Positions 45,801-52,946 of a stretch of 64,000 bases of DNA are shown piece after piece. The notes beneath the pieces are model-generated. The model was not told where the DNA came from, did not search any database, and worked only from the letters and a program-made list of their open reading frames with translations. A program made the position numbers and the translations under genes. Where the stretch lies: positions 1-64,000 of the forward strand of contig NZ_JBKKHQ010000021.1 in assembly GCF_046614695.1 (NCBI RefSeq), given 5' to 3'. Within the stretch, counting starts at the first letter, position 1, and every line of letters begins with the position of its first letter. This stretch comes from Pokkaliibacter sp046614695. GTDB taxonomy: Bacteria; Pseudomonadota; Gammaproteobacteria; Pseudomonadales; Balneatricaceae.

Positions 45801-46408
45801 CCTGGTTACATACCCCTGAGCTGACCGATGGGCTGATTCAGGCATTCAATGCCGGCAAGGATCACGATCTGGAAACCTTCCAGTCCTTGTTGTTGTGTAT
45901 TGCCTCCACCGAAGCCACGCCCAAGGACCATGGCTATAAGGGCTATCACATGCCGCAGTTCAAGCCTCGGGTGGCGGATGACGGGCTGCTCATGGATGCG
46001 GTGGGATCATCCTATGAAATGCTGACGGATATGCCGGATGGCACTCCCGTCGAAGGTCTGCTCAAGTATTTGGGGCATCCGTTTGCCCTGATGCAGGGCC
46101 TGCAGCATCCGAACAGTTTTGCGCAGTCCTTTAGCCAGAGTCTGGGGCTGTTGCAGGCGATGGAGCCGGGCATGCTGCAGGAAGATCATCATTATGCGCT
46201 GATGCTGTCGGCGCTGAATGATGCCCAGCAGGCACTGACGCAACGTCAGGATCTGGATGCGCCCACCCGCGCTGAATTTAGCCAGCAGCTGGCTGAATTG
46301 AGGGATGCCTTTATTCCTGAGAGTCAGCAGCACAACAGTGGTTTCCGCACCCATTTGCAGGATGCGGTGTTTGAGCTGGGTGGGTTTAACGGCGAATCGG
46401 CGCGATAA
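42884..46408 (+). CDS. Tandem paralogue 6, long proline-rich candidate effector (1174 aa)
   Basis: The same family, enlarged by low-complexity inserts. N-domain about 42-112 (IRDPNVSTSEKMDGF); a weak F-box-like segment about 141-167 (VPQETIQ ... NRADLGSL); a Gln/Pro-rich stretch about 175-255; the central helical block about 300-430 (LPASQQPPVLRKLMGMMERAGHFRGM). A proline/serine/threonine-rich region follows (about 445-830), then the C-terminal block (LTDGLIQAFNAGKDHD ... LLKYLGHPF ... IPESQQHNSGFRTHLQD). The insert holds PPPVPPKPS (about 498-506) and LPPVPKKP (about 546-553), shaped like SH3-domain ligands, plus EQVYQSP, resembling tyrosine-phosphorylation motifs of bacterial effectors. Translation is coupled to paralogue 5. 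Confidence 0.72.
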   Translation: MTMNSISGRMGHFTAELHQELDHLARGRGAQAVGQQHIGESGLQAMIRDPNVSTSEKMDGFRQLVMQQPQFNNDQRQMLTRLIRDMATSGNISPQDAAQLGDVLFTIDKKHVADNFSPAALNSIIQDDMSARMALQNPRMAGVPQETIQTSGWNRADLGSLARQAGFRQGDFQLPPANARQQAPQPSSSFAPPVQQHEHQAYVPSQHQQHTSAQLPPLRDDPAHYNADPESFYRNAPAPQPTPSHVPVSGQPQGETFSPMEIIRRQHAGHARQQNRTERVEENFYNKAREGLHAIWQPHSSNAMSVLHKAMQMAPDTPLDQKHPGLMAKRASLDDVSYRSKLVMDALDHPRAGHVLNRVPEFLAVVTELPASQQPPVLRKLMGMMERAGHFRGMHEVDAHVRNLPKEQQLTSFSGYPKTPLAYTGNGLEMGEVEQHFLATLQKVTSQENKPKLPPRRMNIQHESGPGNGFVPPRQTTPTPPASTAPVQQQEEEYSNTNPPPVPPKPSHHNPDDFVSSSRTQSPLQQTTEQVYQSPTVEDEVPTETELPPVPKKPDSHYQSPLQSPQQEFPRQQSPLQREPARAETPVSPRTSTPISGAELRRGATPPAPQASPANVQRETSSAATLSRPLTPSTHTNRLGSSAYTAPLSSQTPMAENITERPLPSPSPVSTMAAPSPVAGQQSAFAPPSAQPFSQPVSAPVSPTISHAESESLEEVEPIDLSAVAPLSTVETPEVGQTAQPPGTMTFSETEHPEVAIDLPDLRQQTPVSTPAPAEISSQSRAQTPAATASSSKATTPTETAPTETTPPPRPLSPFSQAEQEISEGLERMPTIASEHVAPFLSLIGRTALDRLPPERQEKFLNACLGEAMKLPELARAMVITSFASHTRDPELRSMFFLQGERELQALQQECGPLDAEHEVDEPTLLNLLSQRELMTAMAHEVASLNAEAKEQDSPAYKKALDNLINTAVEFPTWLHTPELTDGLIQAFNAGKDHDLETFQSLLLCIASTEATPKDHGYKGYHMPQFKPRVADDGLLMDAVGSSYEMLTDMPDGTPVEGLLKYLGHPFALMQGLQHPNSFAQSFSQSLGLLQAMEPGMLQEDHHYALMLSALNDAQQALTQRQDLDAPTRAEFSQQLAELRDAFIPESQQHNSGFRTHLQDAVFELGGFNGESAR

Positions 46409-46441
46409 CCCTCTGGCCTGAGATTCAGACCCGTTGATGAA

Positions 46442-46472
46442 TAAAAAAACGCCCGGCAAATGCCGGGCGTTG
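46442..46472 (-). terminator. Terminator of the cioAB operon
   Basis: A 10-11 bp GC-rich perfect stem (AACGCCCGGC/GCCGGGCGTT) has an A-run on its left, which gives a U-run in the leftward transcript. It may also slow transcription arriving from paralogue 6. Confidence 0.82.
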
Positions 46473-46499
46473 TGTCATAGGCGACGGGAGCAAGCAGTA

Positions 46500-46616
46500 T
46501 CAGAGAAAACTCATTAACCCTTTTAACCCATAGGCGATCAGCGCCAGACACAATAAACTTCCGCCATAGAGGCCGAAAAACCATAACCAGGGATGAGGTT
46601 TTTGGGTCGCTTTCAT
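46500..46616 (-). CDS. DUF2474-type small membrane protein of the bd oxidase operon
   Basis: A 38-aa protein: short polar start MKATQKPHPW, then one hydrophobic helix (about 11-30). Its ATG overlaps the cioB stop codon (TAATG), so it is translationally coupled. Tiny single-TM proteins of the DUF2474 group are commonly found in this position after cioB/cydB; by analogy with CydX they may stabilise the oxidase complex. Function inferred from context. Confidence 0.75.
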   Translation of the reverse strand: MKATQKPHPWLWFFGLYGGSLLCLALIAYGLKGLMSFL

Positions 46617-47611
46617 TAATAACCCTCCTCGAAATCCTCGACTTTGCCGCTGAAAATCCGGTAGCCCCACAGGGTGTACAGGCACACCATCGGCAGGAAC
46701 ACACACACGCCCACCAACATAAAGATCAGGCTGCTATCCGGCGCTGCGGCTTCCTTAATGGTCAGCACATTGGGGATCAGGTAGGGGAAGAGGCTGACCA
46801 CCAGACCGATAAAGCCGAACAGGAACAGCAGTGCCGCCAAGTAAAAGGGGCGTTGTTCGTGGGCGGGATTAGCCAGATCACGGAACAGCTGCCAGGCGGC
46901 AATGCAGGTCGCAATGGGTAGCGGCATCAGCAGCATCAGGTGGGTGCCACTGAACCAGCGATCACGGATATCGGGCGACACGATAACGGTCCACAGGCTC
47001 ACCAGCGCCATGGCGATCATCACAATCACCACCAGACGACGGCCAAGATGTCCTGCTTTGGCTGCAATGTCGCCACGGCTCTTCATGCGCAGGTAACAGC
47101 AGGCCAGCAGGGCATAGCCGGCCATGACGGCAAAACCGGTCAGGATGCTGAAGGGACTCAGCCAGTCGAGGCGGTCATACACCGGCTGAGTGGGGTCAAC
47201 ACCCTGCACGATGGCACCCAGAATCATGCCCTGAGCAAAGGCCGCCACGGTGGAACCGGCCGCAAAAGCGATATTCCACAGATGCTTGGAGCGGTTGGAC
47301 TTGAAGCGGTACTCGAAGGCCACACCTCGGAAGATCAGGGAGATCAGCATGATGATGATCGGCACGTACAGGGTGGAGAGCACCATGCTGTAGGCCGCCG
47401 GAAAGGCCGCCATCAGCACCACACCACCAAACACCAGCCAGGTTTCGTTGCCGTCCCAGACGTGGGAGATGGAGCGCATCATGTGATCGCGCTCATCGTT
47501 ACTTTCAAACCAGGGATAAAGGATACCGATCCCCAGATCAAACCCGTCCAGCAGCACGTACATCTGTACGGCGAAGCCCAGAATGAGGAAGTAAAGCAGA
47601 CTCCAGTCCAT
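46616..47611 (-). CDS. cioB: Cyanide-insensitive bd-type quinol oxidase subunit II
   Basis: Subunit II of the bd-type terminal oxidase that reduces O2 to water with electrons from ubiquinol. At 331 aa with about eight TM helices it is shorter than E. coli CydB (379), as in the CIO branch. The conserved acidic start region LDGFDLGIGIL (residues 22-32) and HVWDGNETWLVFGGVVLMAAFPAAY (about 50-74) are typical. AAGGAG precedes the ATG, one base after the cioA stop. Confidence 0.93.
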   Translation of the reverse strand: MDWSLLYFLILGFAVQMYVLLDGFDLGIGILYPWFESNDERDHMMRSISHVWDGNETWLVFGGVVLMAAFPAAYSMVLSTLYVPIIIMLISLIFRGVAFEYRFKSNRSKHLWNIAFAAGSTVAAFAQGMILGAIVQGVDPTQPVYDRLDWLSPFSILTGFAVMAGYALLACCYLRMKSRGDIAAKAGHLGRRLVVIVMIAMALVSLWTVIVSPDIRDRWFSGTHLMLLMPLPIATCIAAWQLFRDLANPAHEQRPFYLAALLFLFGFIGLVVSLFPYLIPNVLTIKEAAAPDSSLIFMLVGVCVFLPMVCLYTLWGYRIFSGKVEDFEEGY

Positions 47612-47612
47612 C

Positions 47613-49058
47613 TTAGTGCTCCTTCTCTGCGTTGGGTTTGGAATGCGGATCTTCGCCCAGGGTGTGGTCGTGATCGATCTGCTTCACCAGTGCCAGGGCA
47701 TAGCCGGGGCTGTCCACACCAACACGTTGCGCCAACAGGCTTTCCTGAGACGGTGGGCCTTTACGGATCAGCTTGCGCATAAAGTAGATGTACACGCCGA
47801 ACAGCAGGCTGTAGGTGATCACGAACAGGCTCAGTGAGAACAGTACGCGACCTGCAGGCAGCGGCGAGACGATATCCATGGTGCGCACCAGACCGTAGAC
47901 GATCCAGGGCTGACGGCCGACTTCCACCACATACCAGCCGAACAGGGTGGCAATCACACCGGCCGGGGTCATCAACAGACAGAGGCGGTGTAGCGGGGTG
48001 AACTCATAGAGTTTGCCCTTGTAGCGCAAGAATGCACCGGTCAGCGCCACCAGAATCATCAGCACACCCAGACCGACCATGATGCGGAAGGAGTAGAAGA
48101 CGAACTTCACGGGAGGGCGATCTTCCGGGGCGAAGGCTTTAAGGCCTGTCACCGCGCCATCAAAACTGTGGGTCAGAATCAGGCTGCCCAGGTGCGGAAT
48201 ACCGATTTCGAAATGGTTTTCCTCGGCGTTTTCATCCGGTACAGCGAACAGCAGCAGCGGTACGGGGGATTCTGACTTAGGCCAGATGCCTTCCATCGCC
48301 GCCAGTTTGGCAGGCTGATGCTCTTTTACCACCAACCCGTGCTCATCGCCGACCCAGGCCTGCAGTGGCGCCAGTACCAGCGCGGCCCACAGCGCCATGG
48401 AGAAACCCTTGCGGGCAAAGGGCAGATCACGCTTGCGCAGCAGGAACCAGGCGCTGACACCGGCGACCACGAAGGTGCCTGTCAGGAAGGCGGCCAGCAG
48501 CATGTGGAAAAAGCGGAAATGCATGGAGGGGTTGAAGATCACTTCCATCCAGCTCTTCACATGGAAAACGCCATCGACGATTTCATAACCGGCGGGGGTT
48601 TGCATCCAGGAGTTGGCGACGATGATCCAGAACGCCGAAATCCAGGTGCCAACGGCCACGGTCAGGGTGGAGATAAAGTGCACCTTCTCACTGACACGCT
48701 GCCAGCCAAAGAGCATGACACCGAGGAAGCCCGCTTCCAGAAAGAAGGCAGTCAGCACTTCATAGGCCATCAGTGGTCCAATGACCGAGCCCACCATGTG
48801 GGTGAACTTGGAGAAGTTGGTGCCGAACTCGTAAGACAGCACGATGCCGCCGACCACGCCCATACCAAAGGTGATGGCGAAAGGCTTGATCCAGAACTTG
48901 GCCAGCTGCAGGTAGACCGGGTTACGGGTCTTTAGCCACAGACCTTCCCAGATCGTGATAAAGGTCGCCAGACCAATAGTGATCGCCGGGAAAATGATGT
49001 GAAAGCTGACAGTGAAGGCAAATTGCAGTCGGGATAATAACGCGGCATCGACATCCAT
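47613..49058 (-). CDS. cioA: Cyanide-insensitive bd-type quinol oxidase subunit I
   Basis: Carries the hemes and quinol site of the oxidase. At 481 aa it has a short Q-loop like Pseudomonas CioA, not the long loop of E. coli CydA (522). It shows the heme-ligand His near the start (SRLQFAFTVSFHIIFPAITIG), the second His in FNPSMHFRFFHMLLAAF, the quinol-loop motif SLILTHSFDGAVTGLKAF and a Met-containing segment SFRIMVG. GGAG precedes the ATG. Such oxidases support respiration in micro-oxic or poisoned conditions. Confidence 0.93.
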   Translation of the reverse strand: MDVDAALLSRLQFAFTVSFHIIFPAITIGLATFITIWEGLWLKTRNPVYLQLAKFWIKPFAITFGMGVVGGIVLSYEFGTNFSKFTHMVGSVIGPLMAYEVLTAFFLEAGFLGVMLFGWQRVSEKVHFISTLTVAVGTWISAFWIIVANSWMQTPAGYEIVDGVFHVKSWMEVIFNPSMHFRFFHMLLAAFLTGTFVVAGVSAWFLLRKRDLPFARKGFSMALWAALVLAPLQAWVGDEHGLVVKEHQPAKLAAMEGIWPKSESPVPLLLFAVPDENAEENHFEIGIPHLGSLILTHSFDGAVTGLKAFAPEDRPPVKFVFYSFRIMVGLGVLMILVALTGAFLRYKGKLYEFTPLHRLCLLMTPAGVIATLFGWYVVEVGRQPWIVYGLVRTMDIVSPLPAGRVLFSLSLFVITYSLLFGVYIYFMRKLIRKGPPSQESLLAQRVGVDSPGYALALVKQIDHDHTLGEDPHSKPNAEKEH

Positions 49059-49082
49059 CGCGGATCTCCGGGAACAGACGAA

Positions 49083-49199
49083 TTAACGAGCAGCCACAGG
49101 GGCTGCACGACGACGAAGCATGACAGTCGCAGCGGGCAGGGCAGCCAGAATCAGGACAGCCACAAAAGCAGTGTAGTCAGAGAAAAACAGCGACATCAT
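49083..49199 (-). CDS. 38-aa single-TM protein upstream of cioA
   Basis: A small reading frame on the cioA strand, beginning MMSLFFSDYTAFVAVLILAA and ending in a basic tail (MLRRRAAPVAAR): one membrane helix (about 9-27) with a positive-inside C terminus. It lies 24 bases upstream of cioA, with GAGG before its start. The shape resembles small oxidase-associated subunits (CydX class), but its 5' position and sequence do not let me assign a family. I judge it real from composition and spacing. Confidence 0.55.
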   Translation of the reverse strand: MMSLFFSDYTAFVAVLILAALPAATVMLRRRAAPVAAR

Positions 49200-49318
49200 C
49201 GTGAACACCTCATCATTTGTTACAAAGACAGCAGCAGGCCGGGCGTCGGGTTGGCGTCTTTTCTGCTTATATTAGGGATTGCGAAAGTTGTGCCAAATCA
49301 ACAAGTTGCGATAAGTCA

Positions 49319-49332
49319 TTGATTCATATCAA
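49319..49332. promoter_or_regulatory. ANR/FNR box in the cioA-kinase divergent region
   Basis: TTGAT-TCAT-ATCAA is a perfect match to the FNR/ANR consensus TTGAT-N4-ATCAA. It lies about 120 bases before the first gene of the leftward cio operon and about 155 bases before the rightward kinase. In Pseudomonas, ANR controls cioAB, so oxygen control of this operon is likely. Confidence 0.75.
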
Positions 49333-49486
49333 TTCCTTGGCAGATAGCAGGCGCGGATTGTCCACGAGGTGGACAGCGTTATGGCTCAAGGTGTCAACAA
49401 AGTTGACAGTGGAGGGTGGCGAGCAGCGACAATGCCGCTACTGGCACGAATGAACGAGTGCGGATGAGAGTGAAAAGGGTAACCCC

Positions 49487-51415
49487 ATGCTGACAGGCGA
49501 GATGCTGCCACTGGTTTTTGAACTGATGATGCTGCTCACCAGCGGTTGCGGCCTGCTGGTGGCGGGCTGGCTGGTGTGGCGCTCACGTGGTCAGCGCGAG
49601 TTAGTGGCGCTGGCCGGTTTTGGTCTGATGATGGCGCTCTGGTGCGCCGGTCATGTCGCGATCTTCCTCGACTGGCGGACGCTGGGGGTGGCGCTGGTGC
49701 TGGCCAATCCGCTGATGCCGACCTGCTTTCTCGACTTCGCCCTGCGCTATGTGAATCAGGGCAGTGGTCGCCGACCCTGGCTGGACCGTTTGTCGGCTTC
49801 AATGGGCGGCATCTATCTGGTCAGCCTGCTGGTCGTGATCAGCAGTTGGTGGCTGGGCGCGGGCACCACGCGCTCGGTGGCCGGTTTCCACCGCTTCTTT
49901 GTGTTTACGCCGGCGGGCAGTTTCAACCTGGCGTACACAGTGCTGATCGGCATTCTGGCCCACGCCATTCTGCTGCTGGGTTTTCGCTGGCATCAGGGTA
50001 ACCGCCGCCGTTCCATCTTCGCGATGTTTATCACCGGCGGTTGGGGGCTGTTGCTGGCGACCAGCTTTGTATTCCCGTCGCTGGGGCTGGAGATCTATCC
50101 CTATCCCCTGTTGTTGTTACCGTCCTACGTGGTGTTGCTGACCTATTCGGTGGTGCGCTATCAGCTGCTGGAGGTGAATGCCTGGGCTAACCGGGCGCTC
50201 CTGTGGCTGTGCATGAACCTGGTGGTGCTCGGCATGATTGCACTGGCCGGGGCGCTGGCGGGGCAATTGGGAATGGAAGCCCTGGCGCTGCTGCCCTGGT
50301 GGCAGTTATGGCTGTATTCCCTGCTGGTACTGGCGGTGGCGGCAGCGCTGCGACCGGCGCTATCTGCAGTCGCCGAACGGCTGGTCTATCCCGGTATTAA
50401 GCTCTCCTCTGAGCGCCTTGAGCACTGGCTGACGGCGCTCAAATCCGCGGCGGACTGGGGCGATCTGGCCCGTATCGCCAGTGGGCTGCTCACGCCGGTG
50501 CTTGGGCAGACCATCGAGGTGTGCATTGAAGGTGTTCCTCAGCAGATCCAGCATCCGCCGGGTGATGGCCGTGTGCGCCCACGGCTGGTGTGTCGGCAGG
50601 TGCAGGGGCAATGGGAGTGTGAGCAGCAGAACTGGCACGACCAGAGCCCGACCATCCGCATGGCGGGTGAAGTCTTCAGCTCCCTGCTGGTCAGCAGTTG
50701 TGCGCTGATGGAGCAATCCCTGCGCCGTGCGGAAGCTGAGCGCCAGCGCCTTTCCGAGCAGCATCTGGTTGAGCTGGGCGGTTTGTCGGCGGCGATGGCC
50801 CACGAGCTTCGCAACCCGCTGAATATCATCGCCATGGCGGCGACGGGCGTGGATGCCGAAAGCCGCGACTATATTCAGCAGCAGCTGCAACGGGCAGACC
50901 GGCTGATCTCCGACATGCTGAGTTACAGCGGCCAGCTGCGTCTGCAGCCGCAAATGACCGAGATGGGCAACCTGATTGAAGCGGTGGTGGCACAAACGCA
51001 CTGGCACCAGGTCAGGGTGAGCCTCAGTATTGCGCCGGGCGCCAGTGTCTATGCTGACCCGTACCGGGTGCAGCAGATTCTGGTCAACCTGATTGAAAAC
51101 GCCCTGGCCTTTATTCGTAATCAGACCGATGGCCGGATGCTGATCGAGGCCAATGACGCAGGCGTGTTGCGGGTTCACAATAACGGCCCGGCCTTGCCCG
51201 AGAGCCTGAAAACCACCCTGTTCCGGCCCTTTGTATCGAAGCGCCCCGGCGGCAGTGGCCTGGGACTGGCGATTATCCGCCGTATTGTCGATGCCCACGG
51301 TGGTGAGGTGCTGCTGCGCGAGGATCTCGGCTGGCCGGTCAGCTTTGAAGTTCACTTACCTGCGGATGCCGACGCCTGGTCCGTAGCCCACGATTCTGGA
51401 GAGCCTGCCTTATGA
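49487..51415 (+). CDS. Membrane sensor histidine kinase with multi-TM N-terminal domain
   Basis: A 642-aa kinase. The first 290 residues hold about eight hydrophobic segments, a 7TM-type input region. Then comes a linker and the kinase core: H-box MAHELRNPLNII with phospho-acceptor His439, N-box NLIENALAFI, G-box GSGLGLAIIRRIV. The start follows AAAGGG. It overlaps the response regulator by ATGA and shares a divergent region with the cio operon. The signal is unknown. Confidence 0.9.
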   Translation: MLTGEMLPLVFELMMLLTSGCGLLVAGWLVWRSRGQRELVALAGFGLMMALWCAGHVAIFLDWRTLGVALVLANPLMPTCFLDFALRYVNQGSGRRPWLDRLSASMGGIYLVSLLVVISSWWLGAGTTRSVAGFHRFFVFTPAGSFNLAYTVLIGILAHAILLLGFRWHQGNRRRSIFAMFITGGWGLLLATSFVFPSLGLEIYPYPLLLLPSYVVLLTYSVVRYQLLEVNAWANRALLWLCMNLVVLGMIALAGALAGQLGMEALALLPWWQLWLYSLLVLAVAAALRPALSAVAERLVYPGIKLSSERLEHWLTALKSAADWGDLARIASGLLTPVLGQTIEVCIEGVPQQIQHPPGDGRVRPRLVCRQVQGQWECEQQNWHDQSPTIRMAGEVFSSLLVSSCALMEQSLRRAEAERQRLSEQHLVELGGLSAAMAHELRNPLNIIAMAATGVDAESRDYIQQQLQRADRLISDMLSYSGQLRLQPQMTEMGNLIEAVVAQTHWHQVRVSLSIAPGASVYADPYRVQQILVNLIENALAFIRNQTDGRMLIEANDAGVLRVHNNGPALPESLKTTLFRPFVSKRPGGSGLGLAIIRRIVDAHGGEVLLREDLGWPVSFEVHLPADADAWSVAHDSGEPAL

Positions 51416-52764
51416 GCCAACATGCCCGCATCCTGCTGGTGGATGACGAACCGGCGTTTTGTGCCCTCTGCAGCCGCTGGCTGACGGCAGCGGGTCATGA
51501 GGTGGCGACGGCCTCGGATCTCACGGAAGCCCGGCAGGTGCTGGCGCGCTTTGATGCCGATCTGATGCTGCTGGATCTGGCGTTGCCGCCTGCATTTGAC
51601 CCGATGGAAACCCTGAGCGCGGTGCCTGAGTTTATTTCCCGTCCGGTCATCATCCTGACCGGCCATGGCGACCGTTCACTGGCGCTGGAGGCGATTCGAC
51701 AGGGCGCCTGGGACCTGCTCTCCAAACCGATTGACCCTGACATGCTGGCGGTGGTCGTCCGCCGTGCCCTGTCCAAGCATCGGCTGGAACAGGAAGTTGC
51801 ACGCCTGCGCCATGATCAGCAGCGTCAGGACAGCCTTGATCGTCGTCTGGTGGGCGTTTCCCCCGGCATGCAGGCACTGCGTACTCTGGTGCAGCGCATC
51901 GCGCCGACGGATGTGCGGGTGCTGGTGACCGGCCCGTCCGGCACCGGCAAGGAAGTGATTTCCCGCGCGCTGCATGACCTCAGCCTGCGCAGGCAGGGGC
52001 CATTTATCTCGGTGCACTGCGGCGCGATTCCGGCGGATTTGCTGGAATCTGAGCTGTTTGGTCACGCCAAGGGTGCCTTTACCGGCGCGGATCGTGATCG
52101 GCAGGGTCTGCTGAAACTGGCCGATGGCGGCACGCTGTTTCTGGATGAGATCGGTGAAATGCCGCTGCCGATGCAGGTAAAACTGCTGCGGGTGCTACAG
52201 GAAGGCTCGTTCTATCCGGTCGGTGGGCGCGAGCTGCAGCAGATTGATGTGCGGGTTATTTCCGCCACCAACGCCAGTCTGCCGGAGAAAGTCGCGGCGG
52301 GCAGCTTCCGGGAAGATCTGTACTACCGCATTAAGGGGGTGACGCTGGAAACCCGCGCCCTGAATGAGCGCCCCGAGGACATTCCGGCACTGCTCAAAGC
52401 CTTCCTGCTGGAGATCGGCATGGAAGCCACGGCCCTGAGTGCCAGCGCCATGAGCTGGTTTATGAGTCGGCAGTGGCCCGGGAATGTTCGTGAACTCAAA
52501 GCCACTCTGGAGAGTGTCGTCGCCGTGTGCGTGGGTTTGCAGGTGACGCTGGATGACATCGCCCTGCTGCATCCGTCTGCACAAGGTGATGCCGGAATTG
52601 ATCCTTCGGACACCAGTCTGGAAAGCCAGGTACGGGCGCTGGAAATGCGTCTGATTCGTCAGGCCCTGAGCGAGGCGGGAGGCAATCGTTCACAAGCCGC
52701 GACAACTTTGCACCTTTCGCGGCAAGGTTTGCTTAACAAGATGGAACGTTACGGCTTGAATTGA
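51412..52764 (+). CDS. NtrC-family sigma-54-dependent response regulator
   Basis: A 450-aa activator. Receiver domain with phospho-acceptor Asp55 (LMLLDLALPP); AAA+ domain with Walker A GPSGTGKE (174-181), the sigma-54 contact loop GAFTGA (221-226) and Walker B GGTLFLDEIGE; C-terminal Fis-type helix-turn-helix NRSQAATTLHLSRQGLLNKM. It should activate RpoN promoters on phosphorylation by the upstream kinase. The adjacent pilY1 genes are possible targets, but no -24/-12 site was found before them. Confidence 0.92.
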   Translation: MSQHARILLVDDEPAFCALCSRWLTAAGHEVATASDLTEARQVLARFDADLMLLDLALPPAFDPMETLSAVPEFISRPVIILTGHGDRSLALEAIRQGAWDLLSKPIDPDMLAVVVRRALSKHRLEQEVARLRHDQQRQDSLDRRLVGVSPGMQALRTLVQRIAPTDVRVLVTGPSGTGKEVISRALHDLSLRRQGPFISVHCGAIPADLLESELFGHAKGAFTGADRDRQGLLKLADGGTLFLDEIGEMPLPMQVKLLRVLQEGSFYPVGGRELQQIDVRVISATNASLPEKVAAGSFREDLYYRIKGVTLETRALNERPEDIPALLKAFLLEIGMEATALSASAMSWFMSRQWPGNVRELKATLESVVAVCVGLQVTLDDIALLHPSAQGDAGIDPSDTSLESQVRALEMRLIRQALSEAGGNRSQAATTLHLSRQGLLNKMERYGLN

Positions 52765-52800
52765 TACTCATTAGGCAGAGTAGAACTCTGTTCATCTAGC

Positions 52801-52857
52801 GGCGCAGCAGCCCGGGTCTGACCATCAGACCGGTGCGCCAGTCCCCCTTCTTTTTTC
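52801..52857 (+). terminator. Probable terminator after the response regulator
   Basis: A hairpin GGTCTGA-CCA-TCAGACC (52815-52831) is enclosed by GGCGC/GCGCC, followed by a pyrimidine and T-rich run (52841-52856). A smaller CAGAGT-AGA-ACTCTG hairpin precedes it (52776-52790). The imperfect U-run leaves doubt. Confidence 0.5.
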
Positions 52858-52946
52858 AGGCAGGCATATTTGGCCTTGTACCTGAATCGGTTGTGCGCCG
52901 GACAGGGTGAGCAGTTGTCAGAGATTGATTCAGGGGTGCTACCACG

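Noticed and set aside
52765..52946. Search for a sigma-54 promoter before pilY1 because an NtrC-type regulator precedes it.
   Set aside because: No TGGCAC-N5-TTGC-like sequence with GG and GC at the right spacing was found.
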